Source: Apiotrichum sp. Y4204
Taxonomy: Eukaryota > Basidiomycota > Tremellomycetes > Trichosporonales > Trichosporonaceae
Assembly (NCBI GenBank): GCA_025531455.1
Contig: JAMYHL010000059.1
Location: 248,001-312,000 of the forward strand
Reading direction: 5' to 3'
DNA: 64,000 nt
Under the pieces are notes generated by a model, which searched no databases, was not told where the DNA came from, and was given only the letters and a program-made list of their open reading frames with translations. Below are positions 30,501 through 40,959 of this stretch, piece after piece. The number at the start of each line of letters is the position of its first letter. The first letter of the stretch is position 1. The translations under genes and the position numbers were made by a program.

Positions 30501-33065
30501 ACTCGTACTGCAGCCACTTACTTCCGGCGTGTAAACCTCCCGGCTGGTCGTAGTACGCCCACAATCTCACAACAGCAGTATCACACGCAAAGGCAGATAT
30601 CTACGACAGCGTGTAGTTAATCTTCATCGTCGCCTCCTCGCTCCAGGCAGAACGATACTTGGGCGGGAGGCTGGCGCTGACAATGTGTTTATGGGCGGAG
30701 CCTCTCAGTTGCAGGAACTCGGAATCTCATCTCGTCAGCTACGCCACATTCCCATTTACACTGTGCGCGTATCGAGATCTGCGCGTGAGCCGACATGGGC
30801 CTGGTCCGGAAGGGCGTGATGGGCGTGAAAATCACAGGCGGCAGCGGCGCCTCTGCGAGCGGCGCAGACCGCCCGCGCACCATTCCCGGGCGGGATATCG
30901 CTCATATCCTCAAGATTATGTCTATCTCTCCCTGCACTTCCTGCGCTTCCGTCAGGAAGACATGCTAACCGCCCCGAGTATGGCGAGCACGACTCGGCCA
31001 ATCTCCCGTCAGCCTCGCCATACATGACACATAGCCACTCCGCAGGCAACCGCGCCCTTCATACCCCGTCCCGCTCTTGCGCGAGCTGCGCTCCGCCATG
31101 TGTTTTTGATACAGCCCCAACCCCCCGTGGCCTAGTAGGAGCTCGAGGGCTGAACAGCATGTCGAACGACGCTCGCGAGAGAGACTGCGCATGCGCCGTG
31201 GCGAGATATAACCAGATGGGGTATCTGAGTGACGAACCTCTCGTTTTATAAGACTCAGAATGCTCTGTTGAAGACCTCCCAGTGAGCTCTTTTGCAGGGA
31301 CGTTGCGGTGTTGCTTTGTGACGAGTGGGACTCTCTCTCAATATTTCTAGAGAATCAACCACGTCTCCACAGAACAGCTTACTGTCAGCTAGTTGAAAAA
31401 AGAGCGAACTCGATCCCTGATGCAATATTATGGGCCGTTTGACAGCTGCCTTTTCAGAGGCTCCAGAAAGTCGTAAAGTCGAAGGTTGCGTTTGATCTTT
31501 GGTTTGGGCTTTGATCTGATCTTTGTTCACCCAGTTGAAGACTTGTCACTTGTCACAGGTTCTCGACCCATGTCTTGATACTAGAGCATTTTAGACTGCC
31601 AGGAGAGAGCTCGTCTCCCGGGGGCCCGAAGGGTGGTGCTGGAATGTTGACTGTTCGGGGCATGTATTTTCATTATTTTTCGCATTTTTTTTTCTTCTTC
31701 TTCTTCTTTTATTATTTGTTTGCCATTGTGTACACTGTCTCTAAGACCGTTCTTGCCGTCATCAGCTCCTACAGACCTTGTAAATTGTAGAGTAAGAAAC
31801 GGACGCATCCTATCCTGGATCCTATCTCCAGGACAGGGCTATCTGCTCCATGATTCCAGAGTTCTCAGCGCTGTTCTCGAACCACGACTACCACCGGTTT
31901 GTCTCGAGCAAAGGGCGGTACATCCCGTCCTGTAAAATCAGAATACATGAAAATCTCTCTCCCATAAACACATCTTAGCCTCCTCAGGGCTGCTTGTGAA
32001 CACAAACCAATCTCTCAAGGAACATTACCGTGGACCCTCAACGCTCAACACCAATGTGGCTACACTAAAGCCTCGCAGTAGAAGAAGGACCAGTTCTAGA
32101 GTCTTAACCAATGCCATCGTTGCCCGCATCGCAATACACAGGTACCTGCCACGAGATCTCGATGAGCGACAAACTGACGAAAAGCACCTCGACGGTTGAG
32201 CGAGCTGCCGCCACACTCGACACAGCTCTGTGGTGTGGATTGCGGGATCCCACATCACGTGACCCCAACCGTAGTGCCATTCTACAGGTTCCGATCCTGC
32301 ACGAATTGCACCAAGCAGCCAGCGTTGATCTGTAACGCTGCCCTGATTGCCAGCCGCTGATCACTTCCAGTTTCCGGATCGCGGCGGATCTTCAGCACTT
32401 GTCCTTGCGTCCTTGCGTCCTCGATCCTTGATCTGCGCAGAGAGCCGAGGATAGAACAGTCTCGATGACATTCTCAATGATATTCCGAGCGGGTTGCTCT
32501 GCGGATTGACGTTTGTATGCACTACTCTTCTCATTGTCGGTACTTGAATTGTCAGGACTGGTGGTGTGGACTCGTTGCATCACTGCATCGGTTGGTGGTC
32601 ATGGTCGTGAGACCTCGAGGCCTCTGAAGGTGCCATCGGCAACAAAAGTGCCACATTGCCACACCGCCGAAACTCCGGCCTCACAAGCCAACGACCCAAA
32701 ACTTTGCCAAATTTTCAACATTTTGCTTCCGTCCCTCTCCTATCCCCAAAGCCTCTGCCCAGCCAAAAAGTTGTCCCACCGTAGAGAGTACGCTCTGCCT
32801 GGCTCGCATGCCCAGCCAGGCTGGTACCAGGCCACGGGTGTGTATGTACCCTGGCTCCTGGCTGGCTGGTTGCTTGCTGCTGGCTGGTGTGCTCGCTGGC
32901 CGGGTCGCAGTGTCCGCTGGCCATTGCTCCCTTGTCAACTGTCTGACAGAGGTCCTTTTCCATCCGTCAAAAAAAACCACCGCCAAAGTGAGCAGCGAGC
33001 CCGCGCCGACACCGACGTCGACAGCGACAACGACCCCCCCTCCGAGAACCCGACTCTAACAGCAG
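27560..33065. other. Gene-poor region, 5.5 kb
   Basis: Contains the promoter and probable missing first exon of the FHA-RING gene, long polypyrimidine/polypurine tracts (27980-28500, 28680-28820, 31680-31715), a G-run at 28368-28377 and, at the right end, the promoter of the uL15 gene. ORFs such as 28504-29385 (minus, 293 codons) are half low complexity and carry no recognisable motif. GC content drops visibly from about 31250 to 32500. A short plus-strand stretch at 30650-30960 looks weakly protein-like in two frames (for example MGGASQLQELGISSRQLR), but no gene could be assembled. Confidence 0.4.
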
Positions 33066-34217
33066 ATGCCTACCCGTTTCTCGAAGACCCGCAAGCACCG
33101 CGGCCACGTCTCGGCAGGTTACGGTTAGTGGACTTGGACGGCGGGAGGCGAAGACGGTGGTGGATGAGGGCGCGATGGCCATCAAGTACCGAGAGCTGAC
33201 GGTTAGGTCGTGTCGGCAAGCACAGGAAGAATCCCGGTGGTCGCGGTATGGCCGGTGGTCAGCACCACCACCGTACCAACATCGACAAGGTGAGCCGCCC
33301 GCGAAAGGAAGGAAGCTTGGACCTTGGAGCTGGAGCTGGAGCGGGGATTGGGAACGCGGACGAGGACGCGCATGCGGATAGCGGGAACGGACAGCGACGA
33401 CGGAGCCGACTCGACTGGGAATCGATGCGTTTGGGATGCAGATAGGCGGTCGGATCTCGGACTGGATGGCTAGCGGCGAGGTGTCGGAAAGCCAGGACTG
33501 TGCTGTCCCCCGCGCCGTTCGTTGTCGACCATCCTGGCGCGCACGTACCGTCCGAGTGCGCACCGTCGACGTCCATTATGCCTCGATATACGACGCCGTC
33601 TCCATCACTGTTCAGTGCGCTTCCACTCGACTGCCGGCAGAAATCCATCACCGAACACCGTCTCCCTTCGTCAACTTTTCTGTCCCCCAACAATCCCGTT
33701 TTCTCCATCCGCTCGCATCGTGCATCGCATCCCTCTGCAGCTCCAAGCTTCCTTTTCCAGACCCCTTCAGCACCCCACCTGGACACCGCTAACCCCACAG
33801 TTCCACCCTGGTTACTTCGGAAAGGGTGCGTTATTGCGAATACAGAGGTCGCCCGACATGGCGGCACTCTACTCGGACACTCCCAGAACACAAAACTAAC
33901 AAGACCAGTTGGTATGCGCCACTTCCACCTCCTCAAGAACCACTACTACCGCCCGACCATCAACCTCGACAAGGTGAGTGCTTCTTAACCGGCTCTCGCA
34001 AGCACACACTGACACCCAGCTTATCGCTCTCCCCGAGGCTCAGGCCGAGGCCCCCGAGGGTACCGTTCCCGTGATCGACCTTGTCCACGCCGGCAAGTTC
34101 AAGCTCCTTGGCAAGGGCCGCATCAACAAGCCCTTCATTGTCAAGACCCGCTTTGTCTCCAAGCTCGCCGAGAAGAAGATCAAGGAGGCTGGTGGCGTCG
34201 TCAAGCTCGTTGCCTAA
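33066..34217 (+). CDS. 60S ribosomal protein uL15 (RPL27A/yeast L28)
   Basis: Five exons: 33066-33123, 33207-33289, 33801-33825 (25 nt), 33909-33973 and 34020-34217, giving 142 residues. Start [20 protein letters not shown], then [19 protein letters not shown], the His-rich turn [17 protein letters not shown] assembled from exons 2 and 3, [20 protein letters not shown], and an end rich in [17 protein letters not shown]. uL15 binds 23S-like rRNA near the E site. The glutamine corresponding to yeast Gln38, where changes confer cycloheximide resistance, is present. Intron 2 is 511 nt, by far the longest in the gene. It was scanned for C/D-box snoRNA signals and none was found. Confidence 0.95.
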
Positions 34218-34999
34218 GCGAGATAGATGACTTGCGGCTTATGGGGTGTTGCGGCGGATGCAACGTGTACATTTGCTGCTTGGAACGGATAGGACGCAGT
34301 GGTTATGGTTGATGTGGTCGGGCTGAGTGAGAACTGAGGATGGGTCGTGGGCATTGTTTGTCAGAGGTCAGCGGCGGGGTTGGAGAACTGTTAGACAGCG
34401 ATCGCTGTGTCTGACACATGTCGTTGGAGCCATCAGAACCAGAAGGAAGGTTGGGAGATTGAGAACCGCGCGGCCCACGACGAGAGAGAGGCGCACACGA
34501 GCATCAGCGCTGTTGTCAAGGTATCGCAGCAGCTTGTCGTTAGTAGCGTCGACATCGAGTTGGCTCGCAATGGGGAATGCCATCACACCATTTCCCTTCC
34601 CGTGCAATATAGGCCTATCAGGCCTATCATCTACCTACAGCGGCAACATTTTGCAACGGCAATCTCCACGGCCTCTACTTGCAAGCGACATACTCTGGCA
34701 CATCAAACCAGCAAGGATAGGCTTTTCGATATATCACGCAGGCTGCTTCGCTCCCAGCCGCCATCTTGTCAAGTTGTGCAGCTCGCAGACGTGCTCGCAG
34801 TTGAGGTGTCTCTCAGCTCAGAATCCAGTCTCAGCCGATCAGCGGAGTGATATCTATTACAATGCGGGGACAGCATCAACCCAACCACAGCTCCGAGTCA
34901 GCCTGGACGAAACCCCCAAAGTCAGCATGGAACAGTCAGAACCCTCACAGCCCAGCCAATGTCAGTGTATTATGCATGTACGCCTCTATCTCTATGCTC
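34218..34999. other. Convergent intergenic region, 0.78 kb
   Basis: Between the 3' ends of the uL15 and HYPK-like genes. No gene or repeat was recognised; ORFs here have no coding character. Confidence 0.55.
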
Positions 35000-35520
35000 C
35001 TAATGCCGGGGAGCAGTAAGCTTCACAACCGCCTTGGCCACCGGCCCCTCGCGCAGCGCGCCCTCCGCCTCCTCCCTGCTCACGCCGAGCTCCGAAACCT
35101 ATAGATGTAAGCCTCCTGTCCTTCTATCCTGGTATAATTCTCAAATCCCAAATCTCCCTTCTCCCTTCTCCCTTCCCCAGCAGCTCAAACTCACAAGGTA
35201 CTCGACGTCCTTGGCGTCCACCGCCGCCGGCGCCTTGACTTCCAAAGCCTGCATCGCGCGCGCAGCCTTGGCCGCCTCGCCGCGCTCAATCTTGCGCCGT
35301 TCCAGCCCGAGGGCCGCGTCTTCGAGCTTGGCTGCGGAGTTAGGAAATGAGCTCGTGTAGAGGCCCTCGTAGCTCGACATACACTTGATGTACTGCCCCC
35401 CGTCCGCAAACTGCCGTCAGCCCCGTTTCTTCCTCCTATCGCCTGGCGGCGCGCGCTCCAGCTACTCACGTCCATTACCACCTCGCCCTGCGGCACGCGG
35501 CCCTGCGAGTTGGTGGCCAT
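35000..35520 (-). CDS. HYPK-like UBA-domain protein (probable NatA regulator)
   Basis: Minus-strand exons 35520-35470, 35410-35195 and 35098-35000 give 121 residues. The second half has the HYPK-type arrangement. A charged helix, LEDAALGLERRKIERGEAAK, is followed by a linker, DAKDVEYL, and a three-helix UBA-like end, VSELGVSREEAEGALREG, then AKAVVKLTAP. In animals and filamentous fungi HYPK binds the ribosome-associated NatA acetyltransferase (Naa10/Naa15) and regulates N-terminal acetylation. The UBA family is divergent, so an alternative is another NAC/UBA protein. The first helix region (GGQYIKCMSSYEG) is not something I recognise. It shares a 263-bp promoter with BRO1. Confidence 0.6.
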
Positions 35521-35783
35521 TTTGCTGAGATTTGTGGAGATGATGGGATCTGCCGGATCTGGATGTCTGGACGCGAAGATGAGTGAAAGTCGCGTGTTGG
35601 TCGGCGGAGCGGCGGGCTCGGCCGGCGCTGCGCGGGTGATTCAAAATGCTTCCGCGGCTGAGGGTCAGTACGTCTGCCACCAGCGTCATTCAACAGCGGT
35701 GACGCATCGCAAGCTCTCGCAGGTAAGAACCCAGAACCCACATCCCGCATCCACATTACTCTCCCCATCCCAATCATTACACC
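35521..35783. promoter_or_regulatory. Bidirectional promoter, HYPK-like / BRO1
   Basis: 263 bp separate the two divergent ATGs. No TATA box is evident. The BRO1 side ends in the usual C/A-rich leader (CATTACACCATGG). Confidence 0.55.
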
Positions 35784-38700
35784 ATGGCGCACCAGTCGCC
35801 GCTGCTGAGCATCCCGCGCAAGACGACGGCGGACACGGACTGGGCGGGGCCGATCCGCTCAGCGATCGCGCACTCGTTTGGCGAGAGCCCGGACGCGTAC
35901 GCCGAGGAGATTGCCACCCTCCAGCGGTGTCGCCAGGACGCTGTGCGCGGCGCCGGGAGCGATACCACCGGTGAGAAGAGATGGAGAGATGGAGAAGAGG
36001 CCGAGGCTGACGCTGATGGTAGCTCGTGATCTTTTGTACAAGTACTTTGGCCAGCTGGAGCTGCTGGAGCTGCGCTTTGCCGAGATCAAGGTGTCGTTTG
36101 GATGGTGAGTGCCGAGTGCTGGATATGGAGCGGTCAGCACTGTGCTTACTCTCAGGAACGACGCGTTCACGAACAAGCTCACGACGCAGACGTCGCTCGC
36201 ATTCGAGAAGGCGTCAATTATCCACTTGCTTGCCTCGGTGCTTTCTTCTCTGGCTGCGAGCCAGTCGCGCGCCGATCCCGAGGGGCTCAAGCGGGCATAC
36301 TTCAACGCCCGCGCAACGGCCGGTATGCTGACGTATATCAACGAGAACTTTTTGCATGCGCCATCGACAGATTTGAGCCGGGACGTCGTGCATCTTCTCA
36401 TCAACCTGAGCCTCGCGCAGGCGACCGAGGTGTTTATGGAGAAGCTGGTCGAGGAGAAGAAGGCCGCGTCGCTCGTCGCGCGCACCGCAAACCAGGTCGC
36501 GACAATGTACGCTGGGCTTGTTGATGAGATGCGCGAGTTCCAGGGCAAAAGCGTGTTTGACCGGAACTGGATGACTGTGCTCCAGATCAAAGCCAAGCTC
36601 TTTGCCAGCGTCGCGCAGCTGCAGCGCGGAAGGGCGGACGACGCCGGCGGGAAACATGGCGCCGCGCTCGTGCGCTTCAAGATGGCCGACACAATGGCGC
36701 AGGAGGCGCTCCGCATGGCAAACAATCTCAACTACAGCTTTGTCGCATCGTCGTCGCCGACCATGCCCCACGACGCGGGGCCGACCCTTGCAGAGATTGC
36801 AAAGGCTCACGCCACGCTGTGTACCGAAGCAAAGACCGAGGCGATCCGCGACAACGACCTCATCTACCACGAAATCCTCCCGTCCGAGGCCGCCCTTCCT
36901 GCTATCGACAAGCTACCGCCCGCTACGCCCATTACCATCCAGGAGGTCTACGGTAATCCGGACGTGTCCAAGCTCATCGGGCCGGACATTTTCAACCGCC
37001 TCATCCCGCTCGCGGTGCACGAGTCCGCGAGTGTGTACTCTGAGGAGAAAGCAAAGCTCGTCCGTGCAGAGGTCGAGCGCGTGGATACCAGTGAGATGGA
37101 GGTGCGCTCGGGGCTTGACAATCTTGGTCTACCTGCGGCGCTCGCGCGTTGGCGCCGCCTGGCCGACGGGGATGATAGCGACGGGGACGTGGATGTCTCT
37201 TCGTCGTTGATTCGGATCTCAGAGGAGGTTTCCAAAGCTGGCTCGCTCGACGCGCGCATCCGCACACTCGAGGCAGACCACCAGCGCTTCAACTCCGAGT
37301 TCACCGAGCTCACTACGCTTCTGGACAATGAGAGCAGGGAGTGTGAGCGCGCGCGCGCAAAGCACGCCGGAAGCTTCACACAGAGCCCGTCCGGCCCGCA
37401 CACGTCCCACTTCCGGCAAAACATTACTTCCAACCTCACGAGCCTGCAGGCGGCGACACAGGCAGACGGGCAGATTATCACACTCTGGCGCCAGATCCAG
37501 CCCGATATCGGCGTCCTTCTCACTGGTCCTGAGGGCCTCCGCGCGGCTGCACGCGACGTCGCCGCCGGCAAGACCAAGCAGGCCGAGGTCCCAGCTGGCA
37601 TGAGCCTGCTCGATCTCCAAGATGAGGAGACGGTCCAGCCGCGACTCGATGCCGCGGACACGGACGTGCTCCGCCGCGCGGCCAAGGATGCTTCTGACCG
37701 CCTCGACCGCCTGAACAAGATCCGCCGCGAGCGCGACGACGTCCTGAAGCATCTGAAGGATAAGGTGAGCGGCTGATTTTAAGCTCGAATTCTCACACCA
37801 GATTCAAAACGACGACGTCTCGAATCTCCTGCTCCTCAACCGCCGCTCGCAGAACGTCGAGCCGCAGCTGTTCGCGGCCGAGCTCGAAAAGTTCAAACCG
37901 TACCAGAACCGCCTGGGCGCTGCGGTCCAGGCGTCCAAGGAGGTCATTTCCGAGCTCGAGGCGATTGTCGGCAAGGTCGAGCGGCTCAAGGGCGTGCGCG
38001 AGCGCCAGCGCGGCGCAAAGGAGAGTGCGCGGCGCGTGCGCGAGTGGGAGAAGAAGCTCGAGACTGTAGGCGCAAACCACGCGGAGATTGTGCAGGGTCT
38101 CAGCCACGGGTCGTCCTTTTACGAGAGCCTTAACAAGGTCCTCGCCGACCTCCGCACCCAGGTCAAGGCATTTGTGCAGTCGCGCGACGCGGAGCGTTCG
38201 CGGATGATCTCGGACATCGAGACGCGCTCGCGTATCGCCTCGGCTAGTCCCCCCGCGCCGTCGCCGCCGCCACCGGTGCCTGCGCGCGGCCTCGAGTCCC
38301 AGATGGCGAGCATGCGCCTCGGCTCGGGTTCGGGCTCTCCGTCGCCATACCCTCCCCCGCCGAGCAACTCGAACTCGAGCTCGAATCCGTACGACTTTGG
38401 CTCCTTCTCATCGATCCCCTCCGTGTTCAGCACCGCCCCGGCCCTGGCCTCTCCTTCGGCATACCCCTCCCCGCCGCCGGCCACCTCGTCGCCGTACCCG
38501 GCTCCGCCGCCGCGCCCCACCCAGTCAAGCTACAACTACCCCTCCTTCCCGTCTGCGCCGACCGCCCCGCCGGGGTCTTCCTCATCGCCGTACCCTCCTC
38601 CGCCCCCACGTACTGGGAGCTACCCCGCGCCTCCGGCGCCGTCTGCCCCCTCCGCCCACTCCGCTCCGTCAGCGCAGTCCCCGCCAGCGTCATCTCCCCC

Positions 38701-39022
38701 GCAGAACCCCTACGCCTCGAGCCCGTACCCCCCGCCCCCCTCGCGGCAGTACGGCCAGCAGCAGTACTACCAGCCCTCGCACCAGGCGTCGCAACCAACA
38801 GGCTCGTACTACTCTCCGTCTGCGCCTGGCCAGGCGCCATCTGCGCCACCTGTCCCGCCTGCCCCGGGACGGCCGTACCCGCCGTATCCCCCGCCGACGG
38901 GATACCCGCAGCCGCCGCAGCCCCAGCAGCCGCCCCAACAGCCTCAGCAGTCTCAGCAGCCCCCGCATGGATACGGCGGATACCAGCCCCCGCCTGGCGG
39001 CTACGGGGGTTACCAGTACTAG
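35784..39022 (+). CDS. BRO1: BRO1-domain ESCRT-associated protein (Bro1/ALIX family)
   Basis: Exons 35784-35970, 36023-36104, 36156-37764 and 37802-39022 encode 1032 residues. The BRO1 domain begins at once: QSPLLSIPRKTTADTDW, LLYKYFGQLELLELRF and DAFTNKLTTQTSLAFEKASI. These are typical of Bro1/Vps31 rather than PalA/Rim20. It is followed by a helical V-domain (about 400-760) and a Pro/Ser/Tyr/Gln-rich tail of 260 residues with repeated SPYPPPP and PYPPYPPP blocks. Bro1 proteins bind ESCRT-III Snf7 on endosomes and recruit the deubiquitinase Doa4 through the V-domain and proline-rich tail. Introns are 52, 51 and 37 nt. Confidence 0.9.
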
Positions 39023-39316
39023 TACAGTTGTAAGGATGCAGATGTGAGCAGCGAGTATGGCAGTCGTGGTCAGGTGGTTAGAGGGCAGGCAACAGTGGAG
39101 GGCATTAAGATGTACATACATACAACGTATACAGTCAAGTCTAGGATACTCGTCCAGCCCGGTAGCCGGTTTGCTGATGCTGCGGCGAGGCGTCAACGGT
39201 CGATGTGGCGAGTCCGTGGTGCGGGGTCCGGGTGGCCCATGCCGCGATGCTACCAAATCAGCGGCCAGACGCCAGCCGCCAGCGATCTCGAGCAAAGCGC
39301 GACCAACACTCCATAT

Positions 39317-39964
39317 CTAGACCTCCTCGAGGAACCCCTGCACAATAAGATGCTGCACAGCGCTCCGCTCCAACCTAAACCTCTCCCCCTTTCTAAACTC
39401 GACGCGCTCCCCGCCTTCGAGGAACACCTCTCCCGCATCCCTCACAACCCTCACATCCACCATGAGTTCTCCCGGGGGTTTGTCAATCGGCGCAGTGAGG
39501 TCGAGCACATCGAGAAAGTCCGACTTGTAATCCATCACGAGCGCATTGTAGCGGCGGGTGAAATCGAGTTCGTGCGGCGAGAGGGCGGAACGGAGGTCGG
39601 GGGTCTCGCCGTCCGTGGCGATCCCCGAGCTCGCAGCGGGAGAGAGGAGGTAATTCAGCGCGCCGCCAGCATCAAAATATCGGTCCTTGAGGATCGCGAG
39701 GCGGTGGGCGAGGTACGCCAGGAGACAGCGCTTGTTCCGCCGCGCGGCGAGGTGCTGTACCGCGAGGGCGGCGACGAGCGCGCGGTCCTCGGACAGCGCG
39801 GGGTGCGACTCGGTCGCGGCCGCGATGGACGTGCCGAGTTGTCGGGTCTCGAGGCAGATGGAGAGAATGAGCGACAGGGCGTATTTCGGTAATGGGGGCG
39901 GACCGGTGGAGAGGGTGCCGCGGTGCGCGGAGACGACCAGCTGCTGCGCGAGGTCGCCGTACAT
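39317..39964 (-). CDS. PSF1: DNA replication GINS complex subunit PSF1
   Basis: A single exon of 215 residues from ATG at 39964. The start, MYGDLAQQLVVSAHR, the helix containing RRNKRCLLAYLAHRL, and the B-domain end (DVRVVRDAGEVFLEGG, then VQHLIVQGFLEEV) match PSF1 along its full length. GINS joins Cdc45 and Mcm2-7 to form the replicative helicase, and the PSF1 C-terminal B-domain contacts polymerase epsilon. The protein is slightly longer than animal PSF1 because of an insertion (SSGIATDGETPDLRSA) between the A and B domains. Its 3' end faces BRO1 across 294 bp. Confidence 0.92.
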   Translation of the reverse strand: MYGDLAQQLVVSAHRGTLSTGPPPLPKYALSLILSICLETRQLGTSIAAATESHPALSEDRALVAALAVQHLAARRNKRCLLAYLAHRLAILKDRYFDAGGALNYLLSPAASSGIATDGETPDLRSALSPHELDFTRRYNALVMDYKSDFLDVLDLTAPIDKPPGELMVDVRVVRDAGEVFLEGGERVEFRKGERFRLERSAVQHLIVQGFLEEV

Positions 39965-40470
39965 TGTGATGCGGGAGGTGTAGGGGAGATTGCGGTGGGA
40001 GTGAGTGGTGGATGGTGGTGGCGGGGAAGGCGGTGGGGGTGACTAAGACGGCGAGAAAGGCGGTGGTGATGGCTGAGAGGACGATCAAGACAAGACGCGC
40101 GCCGCAAAGACAAATGTCACGACGCGTCCAAGTCTAAGGCCCAGCGGCGTGTTTTTGTCTTCCCTCCCGGAGATGTCTCAATCTCCGCACCACGCGAGCC
40201 GCCAGCGGGATCAATCTTTCCTGTATGAGATTCCTTTCCGGATTCCCTCCCTCGGCAATGCTCGGTCCATTCCTGGCCTTCCTGGCCGTGTACGGCGCTG
40301 CGGCTGTGCGTCCGCCGCGCCGCTTAGCACATATTGCTGGGGTAATGCCCAGGGGGACCGTAGAGGGGGGGGGGGGGGGGATACAGTGGGGATGGCACCA
40401 AAAGTCCACTGCCGCCGAGAGATCCGAGTCCAGGATCCAGCAGCGGCTATGGCTTGGCCTACTCTCTCTC

Positions 40471-40510
40471 GCTGTCGCCCGCTGTCGCCCGCTGTCGCCC
40501 GCTGTCGCCG
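40471..40510 (+). repeat. Four tandem 10-bp units (GCTGTCGCCC)
   Basis: Three identical units and a fourth differing at its last base. The array is intergenic between PSF1 and LSC1. Confidence 0.85.
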
Positions 40511-40751
40511 TCATTCGGGTCGAGCGGGTGTCAGATTGCCGCAAAAGCCGCATGAAAAAACGTGGGGCTACAACACAAGAGTGACAGGAGTGCAGAGTGA
40601 CGGGAGGTGAGGTGTGCTTCTACGCGTGCGGAGCAGAGATAACACAGGGGATGCAGGGGAGATGCGAGAAAAAAAAAAAAATAACACTGGGCGGGCGGGG
40701 GGGCGGAGGACCGCGTGTTCACCGGGAGGAGCCAGCCAGGGTCAGTCACCA

Positions 40752-40777
40752 CTGGCTGGCTGGCTGGCTGGCTGGCG
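40752..40777 (+). repeat. GGCT tetranucleotide microsatellite
   Basis: About six CTGG/GGCT units head to tail in the PSF1-LSC1 intergenic region. Confidence 0.8.
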
Positions 40778-40959
40778 GTAGCCGCCTGGGCTGGGGACAA
40801 CCAAAGTAGCTGCATGCTGCATGCTGTTGCGGGTCATCGCTGTTGCTCGCGACCACGACCTACGACATCCACTTTCTTTTTCATCCCACATCCACATCCA
40901 ACACATCCCTTCCCTCCTCCTCTCCATCCCATCCACACCCCCTCCCCATCCCACCCACC

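Larger units (their letters stand above)
39965..40959. other. Divergent intergenic region with simple repeats, 1.0 kb
   Basis: Shared upstream region of PSF1 (minus) and LSC1 (plus). It holds a run of 16 G (40365-40380), four 10-bp GCTGTCGCCC units (40471-40510), an A-run (about 40669-40681) and a GGCT tetranucleotide array (40752-40777). A strong CT/CA-rich leader precedes the LSC1 ATG. Confidence 0.65.

Noticed and set aside
30794..30967. Short plus-strand ORF beginning MGLVRKGV, and an upstream segment in another frame
   Set aside because: I considered a mitochondrial ribosomal IGR-type protein, but the motif order did not fit and no splice joined the segments.
31075..31190. tRNA-like A-box (TGGCCTAGTAGG)
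   Set aside because: No matching B-box (GGTTCGANNCC) at the right distance and no cloverleaf.
33290..33800. snoRNA in the long uL15 intron
   Set aside because: No RUGAUGA/CUGA pair and no clear H/ACA hairpins by eye.
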